This document shows, in pieces, positions 34,074-50,912 of a DNA stretch of 64,000 bases. Made by a program: the position numbers and the translations under genes. Numbering within the stretch: the first letter of the stretch is position 1; every line of letters starts with the position of its first letter. The DNA comes from Phaeosaccion multiseriatum (taxonomy: Eukaryota > Ochrophyta, other classes), in the NCBI GenBank assembly GCA_965112735.1, contig OZ218959.1, positions 1,922,001 to 1,986,000 of the forward strand, read 5' to 3'. The notes beneath the pieces are model-generated. The model was not told the origin of the DNA. It saw nothing but the letters and a program-made list of their open reading frames with translations, and made no database searches.

Positions 34074-35535
34074 TTAATTCGTTCCTCGTGTGGTGTTAGC
34101 TCTTACAGAAGGGTACCGCCGCCCCCCCTCTGCCCTACCCGCCTTGCCACGCTGCTGCGGCTGCTGCTGCTGCTGCTGCTGTATCAACAACTCCTGTGGA
34201 TGATGCGGTCTTCCCACCACCACGGGCTGTGCTTGCGAGAAGTGTGAGATAGCCATGGCTTGGTCCAGTGCCTCTTCTACTGCTGCTGCTGTACCACCAA
34301 CTGCTGTGCATGCGCCGCCCATGCCCTCCTCCTCCTGCCTCTGCCAGTACCGCCCTTGCTCGTGGACTGACCGAATGATCTCCTTCTTCACCAGGGTTGT
34401 AGCAAAACAAGTCGCCCGCTCAGCGCCCAGGCCATCCACCAGGGCCTTTCCTTGCATGTTGACATCTCCCGTGAGAATAGTCACAGATGTCATTGGCAAG
34501 GCGTTGTCCTCCGCCAGAGCTCTCGCACTGGCCACAATCTCCTGCACATACACACATGAAGCAACGAATCACCAACACATGCATGAATAAAGGAAGGAAG
34601 GAAGGAAGCAAGGAAGGACGGAAGGCAGGCAGGAAGGCAGGAAACCAGGAAGGAGGGAAGGCAGGAAGGAAGGAAGGAATGAATGAAAGAAGGAAGGAAG
34701 GAATGAAGGAAGGACGGAAGGAAGGGAGGAAGGCAGGAAGGGAGGCAGGAAGGAAGGAAGGAAGGAAGGCAGGCAGGAAGGAAGAAGGAAGGAAGGAATG
34801 GATAAATGAATGAATGAATGAATGAATGAATGAATGAATGAATGAATGAATGAATGAATGAATGAATGAAGGAGGACGGGAAAGAGTGTTCGAGCGAGCG
34901 AATGGAGGACAGAATGTGACAGGATGCACACTGCACACTTCAGTGTGGATCCCCTTTTAAGCATGCGATAATGATGCCGCTATAATTTGCTCAGGCAGCC
35001 AGGAACACCCCCCCACCACCCCCTTCTCTCTCTCTTGTCTCTTTCTGTCTGTCTCTCTGCCTGTCTAAATCTCTCTCTCCCTCTCCCTCTCTCTCCCTGT
35101 ATGTATGCCTCAACCACTTGCTGTGCTCCCTCTCCGTCTTTCCCCGCCTCGCCCCCCTCTCCCTCCCTCCCTCCCTCCCTCCCCTCCCCTCCCCTCCTGC
35201 CATGTAACCCACTAATGACTCACGTCGTCAGTGGAGGCTCCGTTCCATCCGGCGAACCTTCTCTTGGTGTCCTCATGCTCCGCCCTCGACTGTGACACCA
35301 GCCATCTGTGACTTTGTGGTGTCTTCACACCTCCCCCCTTGCCCTTGTCTCCGTAGGCTGGTCCCGCCTGGCACCATTCGTGTGATTGATCAATGAAAGG
35401 GTATGAGCACGACAGGAGCATGACAACACAATCATCATCACCACCACCACCACCACCAACACCATCATCATCACCACCACCACCACCACCAACACCAACA
35501 TCAACAACAACAACAATAACAACAACAACAACAAC

Positions 35536-35600
<65 letters not shown>

Positions 35601-36574
35601 GCAACGACAACAACAAGAACAACGTTGGGTGGGAAGCTCCCCCCCCGACTGACGGCACACGGGTGGGCAGGGTGTGTGCAGCGCGACGTGATTGCATTCG
35701 CGACGCGCACTCACTCACTCACCTTAGTCTGCTCCAGGAGCGACTCCGTAAGCCAGCGAATGGCACTCCTGGCCTCAAAGGCCTTCCTACTGTCGCAATC
35801 GCTCTTCAAGCCGTCCAGCTCTCTCCACAGCACCCACGGCACAAAGCAGCGGAGCTTCGGATCATGGCACGCGGGGCCACCCACACCAATCACACTGTTG
35901 CTGATGGTGTTGGGATGATTTGCCTCCGGCGGGCCGAAGCGGCGCTGAAGCCACTGTACGGCGTCGAGCTCGGACATCAACGTGTTTGTGTCTAGGCACA
36001 CCCACCGCTCCTCGGGCTGCTCGTTCGTCGTCGCGCTAGAGGCACCACCGCCTGACGAAGTGGCGGTACCAACTCTCTGCTCAGCTCTGGGTGGCGGTGT
36101 TGTTTCCGTGCTCTTCGCTACTCCGCCTGTGCTGCTGTTGCCTCCTTTCACTCCTTTCCCTTTGGACTTTCCCCGCTTGCCGTCCTTGAAAGAGAAGGAG
36201 ATTTTACTAGAAGGTCCAAAGGCACATTCCGATTGCTGCTTATTCTCAATGTCTGAGAAGGAGGGCGCTCTACTTCCCCTCTCCTTCTCCACTACTACTT
36301 CTTTCCATTTGCTTCGTTTGGCCTCTAATTCCGCCTCCTCCTTTTGACGCCGACGAGCCAAGCGCTCTTGCCTCGACACACTCTTCTTCGCTGCCACTGC
36401 TGCCGTTGCTGCTGCTTTGACCTCTTGCACCTCCCCTCTCTCTCCCTCTACCGCATTCACATCCTTTGCTGTCTCTCTTCCCTCCGCCTTAGCCTCCTCC
36501 CCATCGCGGAGGCTGAGCTTTGCGATCTCATTGAAGAACCCCAGCAAGTCCTCGTCTTCCTGTGCTCCTACCAT
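34074..36574 (-). CDS. SWT1-like PIN-domain endoribonuclease
   Basis: Three exons, 36574-35715, 35311-35224 and 34541-34074, give 471 aa. The N-terminal 190 residues are charged low complexity with a coiled coil (RQERLARRRQKEEAELEAK). A PIN domain follows: CLDTNTLMSEL (first acidic residue, Asp near 195), FVPWVLWRELDGLKSD (Glu near 248), ASTDDEIVASARALAE (Asp near 314) and SVTILTGDVNMQGKA (Asp near 338). These are the four acidic positions expected of an active PIN nuclease. Order and spacing fit SWT1-type PIN proteins, which act in nuclear mRNA quality control in yeast and animals. The exon 1 donor lies in a GTGAGTGAGTGAGTG run. Only the copy that ends the exon at 35715 keeps the downstream frame. 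Confidence 0.8.
34174..34197 (-). repeat. GTTGGTGATACAG motif, exon copy in the PIN gene
   Basis: The coding strand reads GAGTTGTTGATACAGCAGCA, encoding ELLIQQQ. One-base variant. Confidence 0.65.
34281..34306 (-). repeat. GTTGGTGGTACAG motif, second exon copy in the PIN gene
   Basis: The coding strand reads GCAGTTGGTGGTACAGCAGC, encoding AVGGTAA. Confidence 0.75.
34570..34880 (+). repeat. (GAAG)n and (AATG)n repeats in an intron
   Basis: GGAAG-type repeats (34588-34797), then AATG repeats (34798-34870), inside the intron 34542-35223 of the PIN gene. They are pyrimidine-rich on the coding strand. Confidence 0.9.
35430..35625 (+). repeat. (CAC)n and (CAA)n repeats in an intron
   Basis: CACCAT/CACCAA units followed by pure CAA, inside the intron 35312-35714 of the PIN gene. 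Confidence 0.9.
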
Positions 36575-36875
36575 GCCCAGCTAAGCGAGCAGAGAAGAAG
36601 AGAGGAAGAAAGGAAAGGAAGGGAGGGGAACAAGGTACGCGTGGTGGTTCTCCATTATTCGGGTTTTCTGTGAGATCGGCGCCGAGCCGCTCGATCGCTG
36701 AGCTCCATATTTTGTTTGTTGCTTGTGCTTGCTTTTGCTCGCTCGCCAGCGCGTTCACTGTTCACTGTTCATTATTTACTTTTTTGCTTTCTTGCCTTGT
36801 TTGTGCATGTTCTGATTTTTCCCTGTTCTCTTTGTACAACCGAACAAGCCCCCCCTCCCCCCCACTCTCTCCCCC

Positions 36876-37650
36876 TCACTCGCGCAAACCTTGCTGCAAC
36901 ATGCGACACACCCTCTCGAGCTGGTGCCGATCGTCCGTACCCTCAACGAGCCGCGTGCACAGTAGCCTCATCTCCTCCATCGACATTTCCTCCAGCAGAG
37001 GGGCCGCCTGGGCCTCAACCTGCTGCTGTTGCTGTTGCTGCTGCTGGTTGCTCTCTCCGTTTCTGCCAGCTCCTCCTACTCCTCCTCCTCCTCCTCCTCC
37101 TCCGCCTCCGCCGCCGCCTTCTCCTCCTCCCACAACTACTCGGGCACCTTCCTGCTGCTCCTGCTGCTGTTCCTTTGCGCTCTCAGCCCTTTCTTGTCCT
37201 CCCCCTCCTCCTCCTCCTTCTCCCAGCTCTACTGCTGTATCACCAACTGCTGCTGGTGCTCCCACCACCACCTCTTCCGAAGGGCACCACATCTTCTCCG
37301 TATATGCTACCACGTGCCGCCAATGACTCGCCCCGAAGGCAGCGCCCAGAAGGGACGGAGGAGGGGGTGGAGAGGACGACGACGACGACGACGAGGAGGG
37401 GGGCGATGATGGTGCTGCTGTATCACCAACTTCTGATGCTGACTCATCGCTTGCTGAGGCGCCCCCCCCCCTGAGCGCAGGAGCACAAGCCAACACGCGA
37501 TCGTACGTCGTGTCAAACAAATGTTGAACCTGCAGCAACAGTTGGTGATACAGCAGCAGGGAGGAGGAGGTTAAGCGAGACATACCGAACAAACACAGAG
37601 CCGCATGTGAACATCAGACAGAGGAGATAAAGGTCTCTGCTGCTGCTATG

Positions 37651-37711
<61 letters not shown>

Positions 37712-39240
37712 ATACTACTACTAGAAAGACTGCTCCTCCTCCTCCTCCTCTCCTCCTCCTCGTCCTCCTCCTCACCTGTCTGAAGCCAAAGCACGCCTTG
37801 CCGACATTTTGTGCGGGGAAGATTGGGTCCATGATGGTAACAGGATCGGGTCCCACCCACCACTCTGCACAGGGAGGAGGAGGACGAGGAGGAGGAGGAG
37901 GAGGAGGAGGAGGAGGAGGAGGAGGAGGAGGAGGAGGAGGACGAGGAGGAGGAGTAATGAGGGGGCTAGCAAACATGTTTGCTGTTCGCTGTTCGCTTTA
38001 GGCTCACTGAACTGCTGCTGCGCTCTCTCCCTCCCCCTCCCTTCCTCCCTCCTCTCTGTTGCGAGCCACACAAGAGAACCTTCAAAATAAAAACTAACCT
38101 GGCGTGCCAACCCGGGGCAAATTCTGGTGAAAGTTGAGGGGAGTCAGAGGCGCCAAGGGGCCCAAATTAGGGTCAGCGCTAATCAAAATGCCGTGCCTGC
38201 GTGTGTCGAAGCTCGACCCAAACAGACGAAGCATGGTAAGAAGACACGTGCCGAGGTCGGGCCGCAGACGGGGAGGGTCGAGTGCGTGTCGTTGCAACAC
38301 GGAAGCGACCATGATGGTGACAGCATAGGAAGAGATGCCTCCTGTGTATGTGTCATGAAGAGCGTTCTGGATGAGCAACTGCTTCACCACCAGCAAGAGG
38401 GGGCGGAGGTGGGAGGTGTTTCCGGTGAGTAGTCGCTGCACAAAGGCCGATGATTGAAGACCGCGGTGGGATCCAGAGGGCCAATCGAAGCTAATGTCGG
38501 CCTTGACGTGGCAAGGCCCCCTACACTCCACTTTGACCACGGGTACACTCGCGCGACCCAAGACCTAGAAAGCAGGGGTCACGAGACGGCGAGAAGGACA
38601 CACACGCACACACGCACACACGCACACACGCACACACGCAAGGATGCATGCAAGATGCAACAAGAAAACGGGAGGGTGCAAAGGTGAAGAGGTGAAGGAC
38701 CAGGGCCAGAACAAAGGCGGAGAGGGACAGCGGGAGAAGGAGGGAGGGAGGGAGGCAGGGAGGGAGGGAGATACGCAACTTCACCTAACCTTACGTACCA
38801 GCAACTCACACTTACGTAAGTCACATACCTTAACTGTGGAAACCCACGCCTCGCTCCTCAGCTGCTCCCCCAGGGCCTCCAAAGCCGCAGGGAAGTTGTC
38901 TCTCTCCCACCACTGCAAGTTGAGGTTGGTTACGACCACATCCACATCCGACGATGGTACCGACAGGCGCGTCGCCAGAGAGCCGTAGAGTGCCACCTCC
39001 GCATTTGGCCACACCCTCTCCACCACACGCTGTATCCGCCCAACCGTCTCTCTCAGATCGGGCTCCCTCCTTGCAGCTGCGGCCGAGAGGGCGGCTGACA
39101 TGTCGCTGATCTCTTCAGTCAGCGCTTGGGTCAGCCCGGGTAGGCTGTGGTGTGGATACCCACCAGCTCCAGCAGTCGTCGTTTGATGAGGGGCTTGTTG
39201 GTGTGCTTGGGGTGCAGAAGAAGAAGAGTGTGGTGGTTGC

Positions 39241-39275
<35 letters not shown>

Positions 39276-39361
39276 ATGTTGGTGGTGGTGGTGCTGCTGT
39301 TGGTGATGCTGCTGCTGCTGCTGGTGATGCTGCTGCTGCTGCTGTTGCTGTTGCTGTTGCG

Positions 39362-39392
<31 letters not shown>

Positions 39393-40099
39393 TTGCTGTT
39401 GCTGATGCAGCTGCTCGTGGTGGTGCTGCAGTTCTGCGTGGTGCTGCTGCTGGTAGTAGTACCCTTGATTCTGCCTCTGCTGCTGATACTGGTACTGGTA
39501 CTGATGCTGCTGGCGCTGCTCTTCTTGGTCTTCCATCATTCTCATCGGCGGAGGTCCCCCAGGGAAGGAGGACCCGCCTTGCTGCCAGCCTGGCGGCGCT
39601 CCTCTGCTGTGCGTGCGAAAGCCGCTGCCCTCCTCCTCCTGCTGCTGCTGTATCACCAAATGCTGCTGATAGTGACCATCTTGCTGCTGCTGCAGTCCCT
39701 GCTGTGCCCCGAACTGCTGCTGCTGCTGCTGCTGCTGCTGGGGCTGGAGCTGGGCGTCGTTCTTCTCCCCAGCCTGCTGTTGCGGGGGGTCCTGCGCCCC
39801 CCCCTCTGACAAAACGTGTTGTGAAGCCTCCTCGCCACTGTCAGGGCGAAGCTCGTGTTTTCGCACTTCTGTATCACCAACTGCCGCCCCTGTGGTCTCC
39901 GCTCCAAGCGGAGGCCAGTGAGCAGCAGCAATGGCAGACGGAACTTCCCCTGACGCAGAGGCGTTGCCAGTCTCGTTGTGAAGCGGCTCCTCCTTGATAT
40001 CTTCTTTCTCCAGCTTCCCTCTTCCTTCCTCTGTCGCTGGCCTCTCCCCAGGAGCAGCTTTTCCCGCCGCTCCCCCTCCTCCTCCTCCTCCTCCTCCTG

Positions 40100-40136
<37 letters not shown>

Positions 40137-41875
40137 TTCTCCTTCTCTTCCTCCTCCTCTTCCTCCTCCCGCTCGCACCCTCTTCCTCACCACCCCCTTC
40201 ACCTCCTCCCAACCTTCCTCGTCGATAACCGCGTGTCTTTCATCTTCCTCACGCTGTGATCCTGCTCGTGCTCCTGCTTTATTACTATACGCATCCACCG
40301 TCCCTGCTCCCCCACCACCGCCCCCTCCCCTTCCCCCGTCTACGTGCGGAGGCTTCTCGTCGTTCGTCTCCTCTTCTTCTTCTCCTACTCCTGCTCCTAC
40401 TCCTCCATCATCATCACCAGTGCTCGCAGCAGCAGCAGCAGGCTGAGATGCAAAAGAACTGCCACTGCTCTGCTGATCCTGGTCCTGCTGCTGCTGCGCC
40501 TGCTTCTGGTGCCCCTTTTTCTTCTTCTTTTTCTTCTTCTTCTTGCTGTTTCCTCCTGCCCCCTCCCCATCTGCGCCAGAACCACCTCGACCCTTTGCTC
40601 CATCTCTCACTCCTCCTGCTGCTGCCATCTCCTCAATGTTTAAGTCGCGGAGCAAGTCTGCGGCATTCTTCTCCGCCCACGCCTCCGAAAAGAGCTCCAG
40701 CGTACGCGTGCCAAGCTTCAGCACCGCTGGCCCCGCCATGCATATCTCCGCAAGCTTTCCAAACACAAAATCCTCTAACAACCCATTCCCTACCGCCTCC
40801 GAGGTGGAGAGTAAGTGCCTGAACATCAGCTGGTCGTGGTGTGTCTGACCCCCATGAGACCCCTCCACCAGGGCCACTACCCTGTCCGCGTACACCTGCT
40901 TGCATGAATCGCTCAGGCCCTCCGCCTCGTCACCGAGCCGTCGGAGGAGTGCTAACCGCGCCACTTGGCAGAGGCCTGGCCACACGTGCGAGACCTGCCC
41001 CAAGACCTGACCCCTCGCCCCGGTTCCTATTGCTGTAACTCCTCTTGCTGCTGCTGCTGCTGCTGCTGCCGCTGCGGAGGAGGAGGAAGAGGAGCAAGAA
41101 GATGCACCTCTACCTCCCCCAGACGCTCCTCCTCCGCTCTCCTCGTCCTCGCGCCCTGCTCTCCCTCTCCTCCTCCTGCTGCTGCTTTCCCCATCCCTCC
41201 CCCCTGTCCCCCCACCCCTGCTCTCCGCGTCTTCACATTGTCTATTGCTACAACTGTCGTGGCAATTACTACACCTGTCCACCCCCCCCCCGCCCCTGCT
41301 ATCATTGCCATTGCCCCTGCTCCTACCTCCTTCTACTGCTCCTCCTCCTCCTCCTCCTCCTCCACCACCACCACCACCAACACCACCACCCTCCTCCAAC
41401 GGGGGCCGCTTCTCTCCGCAGCAGTCCCTCAGCCTAGACATGAATCCCCTCGCCACAAGACCCGCCAGCGACAGCACGCAGACCTGATGGTACGCGGATC
41501 GACCTCCTCTCTCCGCCACTACCTCTGCCTGCCCCACAAGCTTGCCGCGGATGATTTGTTCCACAAAGGTCTCTCCAGCCGTGTGGACAGGGAACAGCAG
41601 TGCTTCACTAAGCAGCACTGCCTCCACCGCCCTCCGCAGCAAGCGGGGCTGAGCAAGGCCGTTTCGCGACAGGAGGAGCACCTCGCCGTCTCCGACGAGG
41701 AAGTTCGAGACGAGCCACGAGGCCAGTTCTTGACCCGTCAGGGTCCCACCATCATCATGATGATGATGATCATCATCATCATCATCACCATCGCCTTCTC
41801 TCCGCAATCCCCCTGTGCCGCCGCCGCCGCCGCCACCACTGCTGCTGCGACTATCACTGGAGATAGCGGATGTAC

Positions 41876-41907
<32 letters not shown>

Positions 41908-42923
41908 GCACCAGAACCGCTCCTTGGTGGCTTGCGTTTGAGATTCAAAGGCCGCACTCGGTAGTCCATGATGCGCACTGACGGCTCCCCACTCCGCCGG
42001 GAGGTGCCGGTGTGGTTCCCGTTACTGCCGCTACTATTGTGCGTGCTGCCGCCCCTATCTCCTCCTCCTCCTCCTCCTCCTCCGCCGCCGCCGCCGCCGC
42101 CTGTTCCCCTCCCTGTCCCCTCGCCCGCGCCCTCCCCCTCTATTATAGTCCCTTCCTCTGCCCTTTTCACTTTCACAACCCCTTGGACATCCTTGTCCAG
42201 GCAGACAAAGACGGAACCTGCAGCAAGGAGGAAAGCAATGACGCGGACGGGTAAGGCGCTGTCGTCGACCTCGCAGCCAATGCACGCTATGCAAGATCAC
42301 TGCAGGATTGCTGCACCACGAGGCTCTCCTCCCTACCTCCTTCTCTCTCTCTCTCCCTCCCGCCTCTCCCCCCCACATCTCTCCATCTTTGCCCCCTCCC
42401 TCCCTCCCTCCCTCCCTCCCTCCCTCCCTCCCTCCCTCCCTCCCCTCCCTCTCTCCTTCCCTCCCTCCTCTCTGTCTTTATCCTCACCATCGTGTCGCTG
42501 CGAAGTGTCGTACAAGGTACCCATCATGTCTATCAACAGCACCACAAAGGCGTGACCCGGAGGGTATACTGTGCCCAGAGTCCTCTCCCGCTCCGGCCCC
42601 GCCTTCGCGCCCCACGCCTCCCACAAGCCATCGTCAGCCGTCCCCGCTGCTGCTTCCCCCTGTTCTCCGCGCCTTCCGCCGCTTTTACACCGCTGCGGAC
42701 TGGTTGTTGGCACACCAGCCGTGTAGAAAGGAGCCAGCATGTCCTCGTTCACGGCAGTGTTTATAGTGTCCAACAACGCGCCATTAGGGTTGGGGTTGGC
42801 TGCAGCTTCCGCCACCGCCGCTGCAGCTGCAGCTGTAGCCTTCATAGCTGGGACCCTCCCTGTCAGCAGCCCCTTCTCCCCATGCCACAAAAACGAGATG
42901 ATGAGAAGGAAGAGGCGGATCAT
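36876..42923 (-). CDS. TRF4/TENT4-like non-canonical poly(A) polymerase with very long N-terminus (about 1,700 aa)
   Basis: Five exons: 42923-42488, 42286-38829, 38564-38099, 37864-37776, 37529-36876, phases consistent. The nucleotidyltransferase core has GSLATRLSVPSSDVDVVV (Gly-Ser motif and two catalytic Asp, near residues 1243-1257), RASVPVVKVECRGPCHVK followed by ADISFD (third Asp near 1321), then RPLLLVVKQLLIQNALHD, YTGGISSYAVTIMVASVLQ and the PAP-associated segment VTIMDPIFPAQNVGKACF. These match the TRF4/PAPD5 family, which adds short tails that mark nuclear RNAs for the exosome (TRAMP complex). The first 1,150 residues are unusual: a hydrophobic N-terminus (MIRLFLLIISFLWHGEKG), helical segments (QELASWLVSNFLVGDGEVL, DQLMFRHLLSTSEAVGNGL) and Lys, Gln, Gly and Ala tracts. 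ATG 42923 is the first in-frame ATG seen, but an upstream exon is possible. Confidence 0.85.
37231..37252 (-). repeat. GTTGGTGATACAG motif, exon copy in the TRF4-like gene
   Basis: The coding strand reads GCAGTTGGTGATACAGCAGT, encoding AVGDTAV. Confidence 0.8.
37411..37433 (-). repeat. GTTGGTGATACAG motif, exon copy in the TRF4-like gene
   Basis: The coding strand reads GAAGTTGGTGATACAGCAGC, encoding EVGDTAA. Confidence 0.8.
37531..37560 (+). repeat. GTTGGTGATACAG motif, intron copy at a 3' splice site
   Basis: The coding strand reads CTGCTGTATCACCAACTG, then TTGCTGCAG, which is the acceptor for exon 37529-36876. Confidence 0.8.
37650..37720 (+). repeat. (ACT)n repeat in an intron
   Basis: About 22 ACT/TAC units in the intron 37530-37775 of the TRF4-like gene. 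Confidence 0.95.
37873..37948 (+). repeat. (GGA)n repeat in an intron
   Basis: Lies immediately upstream (coding sense) of the 3' splice site at 37864/37865 and is a TCC polypyrimidine run on the coding strand. Confidence 0.9.
39236..39425 (-). repeat. Poly-Gln-coding (CAG/CAA)n tract in the TRF4-like gene
   Basis: Mixed CAG/CAA codons with His interruptions in exon 42286-38829, just ahead of the catalytic domain. Confidence 0.9.
39641..39664 (-). repeat. GTTGGTGATACAG motif, exon copy in the TRF4-like gene
   Basis: The coding strand reads CATTTGGTGATACAGCAGCA, encoding HLVIQQQ. Confidence 0.8.
39866..39886 (-). repeat. GTTGGTGATACAG motif, exon copy in the TRF4-like gene
   Basis: The coding strand reads GCAGTTGGTGATACAGAAGT, encoding AVGDTEV. 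Confidence 0.8.
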
Positions 42924-43267
42924 CGCAGGCAGGCGAAGACGCGGGATGGCAGCCGACGTGGACAGCAAAACGTAGGTGCTTCGCTCCGTCCGAAAAAGAG
43001 AGCGAAGAACGTGGTCGATCAATATGAGAGAGAGGGTGGATTAAATGCCAGGTTGGCGCCCTCCGCAGAAAAGGACGTAAAGCTCGTTCGCAAGAGAGAG
43101 CGAAGAATTTGAGCCACGCGTGGTCCTTCGGCGTACGGGGCGAGGTAGCAGGGAGTTGTGGGGGGTAGGGGGGAGGGTTGGTTAATGGGCACGCAAGAGC
43201 TCAGGTGAAGGAGGAGAGGTAGGGAGACGGACACCAACGCAGAGCTGTGAAAACAGACTGAGCAAGC
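42924..43267. promoter_or_regulatory. 344-bp divergent promoter region
   Basis: Between the starts of the TRF4-like gene (minus) and the Ca/Mn ATPase gene (plus). Contains a GTGGGGGGTAGGGGGGAGGG run near 43159-43178. Regulatory role inferred from position. Confidence 0.4.
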
Positions 43268-48271
<5,004 letters not shown>

Positions 48272-49564
48272 GCGACCCGGAGGAGGAGGAGGAGGAGGAG
48301 GAGGAGGAGGAGGAGGAGGAGGAGGGGGGGGGGGGGGAGGGGGGGAGCCGCGTGGGAACAGGCTTTACCTGTTTTTCAACTAAGCACAAAGGTCTAATGA
48401 GTTCCGCAATGGAGGGGAAAGGAGGGCACAATTCTTGGGCCCGACTGGCGGGGGGCAAGTGACAGCGGAGGGACGGCCTGGTGTGGAGACTTGAGAAGCA
48501 AGAGCACACAGGGAAGAAGAAGAAAAAGAAGAACAACAAGAAGAAGGAGGAGGAGGAGGAGGAGGAGGAGGAGGAGGAGGAGGAGGAGGAGGAGGAGGAG
48601 GAGGAGGAGGAAAAAAAAATGGGCTAGTGTCATCTGGGCATCACCTCTGTGCGCGTGAGTGGCGCCTTCATTCGAGGAGGCTCTGCGCAGGTGTAGAGAA
48701 GGTAGATAAGCGGGTCGTGCTTCACTCTTTGAAGAGTGCAGTTCAGGCATAACAATTGATTTTATGATGACCTGAGTCAGGAAAGTAAGTTTCGAAGGAC
48801 CCAAAAAAGCAAAAAAGCCCCGCCCTCTCCTTCTCGGCCTTCTATCTCTCCGACCTCTCCACACCACGTTGAACCCCTTGAAGTGAAGTGAGTGCGTGAG
48901 GCAGTGAGTGAGTGGCGTCTTTCCATAAGCCGTGGACAGGGCACCCTTCTTTGGCCGTGTTGAGTAGTGTGCGTGGATGCGTGCGGGTCTGTCACTACTG
49001 CTGCCGGGAGGCTGACAACTCTAGAGCTTTCGTCGTCATCTTCCTTCCTTCCTTTCGTCTCTCCGCGGAAGATGAGGGTTTGGCGGTCCAGACTCCTCAT
49101 GGGATGCAGGCAAATAAAAATGATGGTAGTCCATGGACAGCCCTAACTCCTGAGAGAAGATATCCACACCATACCCCCCCCCTTGCCCCCCTCTCCCTCC
49201 CCGGGGTTAGAGGTTGGATTCGCGAAGCGCCACGCCACGAAGTCCACCCAACCACCCACCGTTCGCGAGAAGGAAGGTCTCCGATGGCGGAAGATCTCTC
49301 CGTGCGCACACAGGGGGGAGGATCGAGCGGGGTCATATGTCACCATGCTACTCAAGACGTCCCAAAGGTGTCCCAAAGGTGTCCCAAAGGTGTCCCAAAG
49401 ACGTCCCAAAGGTGTCCCAAAGGTGTCCCAAAGGTGTCCCAAAGGTGTCCCAAAGAAAGGTGTAGCACGGTGTGGACGGGCAGACAGACCCCACAAAGCA
49501 AACCAAAGCAAAGCACACTTCACACACACAGGGTTGTTCTTGTGTGGATGATAAGTCACATTCA
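48272..49564. other. Convergent intergenic region with GGA and 11-bp repeats
   Basis: Follows the ATPase stop. Contains GGA tracts (48281-48322 and 48545-48610), an A9 run (48611-48619) and an 11-bp array at 49362-49455. A Gly/Lys-rich plus frame and Ser-rich minus frames were inspected, but no gene was supported. Confidence 0.5.
49362..49456 (+). repeat. 11-bp minisatellite (GTGTCCCAAAG)
   Basis: About eight copies, one or two with ACGTCCCAAAG. Close to the end of the small ankyrin gene. Confidence 0.9.
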
Positions 49565-50681
49565 TCACAGCAAGGCCTCGATCTTGCTCCTGGCCTCCTT
49601 CGACACTCCCTCCGCGAACACCTCTCCAATGTCGTTGGCGTCCGTGTCCATCTGGTCCTTCTTCGCTCCTCGTTTGATTAAGGCCTCAACCAGGTCAGCG
49701 TGTCCGTGGAATGCGGCGAGGAATAGAGGAGTGCGCTGAGTAGGAAGAGGAGAAGAAGGAGGAAGAGAGGGACAGGGCCAAAGGGGGTGTGTGAAAGGAA
49801 GAGGGACACACAAGTCCAGCGGGAGAATAGTAGGGCAATGGTGTGTGGGTGAGAGAGAGATAAGAGAAAGAGAGAGAGGGACGGGAGGGGGGGGGGGGGG
49901 CGACAGGAAAGTGAGCACAAGGACGAACCAACAAGAGGTATGAGGGCCTCGAGCTGTGCGTAAACTCGACTCTCCGACGCCTCTCCGCCAGCTTTCCCTC
50001 CAAGTCAAGACCGAACAGCTTGCGGGTAGCTCACATCGATCTTGATCCATCCTTCTACCTCGCCGATGCGATTCTGAACACTACCCCCCTCACCTCTTGT
50101 TTATCCTTGCACTCAATGTAGGCCCCTCTCCCCAGGAGCAGCTCCACAATGTTCCCATGACCGGCTTTGCACGCGTAGTGGAGAGGGGTTTGACCGTGAG
50201 GGTCACGTGCCTGGAAAGTATTGAGTGAGACAAGGATGGGCAAGTGTCAGAATGCAGAAGAGGGGCTACAATGGACTCGAAATCTCAGTCGTGTCTCCTC
50301 CCTTTTCTGCTCTCTTACGGCGACTCACATCAACCTCCGCTCCTTTGTCTAGGAGCATGTTGGCGATATCGATGTGTTGGTAGGCGGCGGCGCGGTGCAG
50401 AGGCACAGACTGCAGCCGGCAGCGCTGATTGACGTCGCCTTCTTCGTCCTCCAGAAACTTGCGCACCTGCTCGATATTTCCATCCTGAGCGATGAGAAAC
50501 GAAAGGAGGAAACCGAAGGGAGGGAGAGAGGCCAGCGCACTTCGGTTAGACACGGAGCGGAGAAGGGGTAGTGATTTGCTGCGTCTGTGCTGCTCCACAA
50601 ATCTTCTCCCACGTCCTCCCATCATCTGACCTTGACTACTGTGTGAATGTCCACTGCGTACGTCTTCGTGGCCGTAGCCAT
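49565..50681 (-). CDS. Small ankyrin-repeat protein (164 aa)
   Basis: Four exons, 50681-50631, 50484-50329, 50210-50094 and 49735-49565, each a whole number of codons with GT-AG junctions. It starts MATATKTYAVDIHTVVK. Three or four ankyrin repeats fill the protein: GNIEQVRKFLEDEEGDVNQ, SVPLHRAAAYQHIDIANML, GQTPLHYACKAGHGNIVELL and RTPLFLAAFHGHADLVEALI. It ends in a short helix (SKEARSKIEALL). The exon borders fall between repeats. A protein-interaction role is expected of the fold; the partner is unknown. Confidence 0.88.
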
Positions 50682-50912
50682 CTTTACGAGAGAACGAGGA
50701 AAATGGAGGGGGGTCAAGCGGAAAGGGAGGGAAGGGAAAGGAACCGGAGCGAGAGAAGCGGGAGAGAAAGGGGCGTATTGAAACACATCACAAATGGCAA
50801 TTATCGTATACCCAAACCAAAAGATCGTTACATGGTCCGACGACGAATGCGACGTTCGGTTGCTCTTCTCTGTTTTCTCTGCTCTTTTCCTTTGCAAACG
50901 ACAATCAGCCAC
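50682..50912. promoter_or_regulatory. 231-bp divergent promoter region
   Basis: Between the small ankyrin gene (minus) and the IQ-motif gene (plus). No strong core motif seen. Confidence 0.35.
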
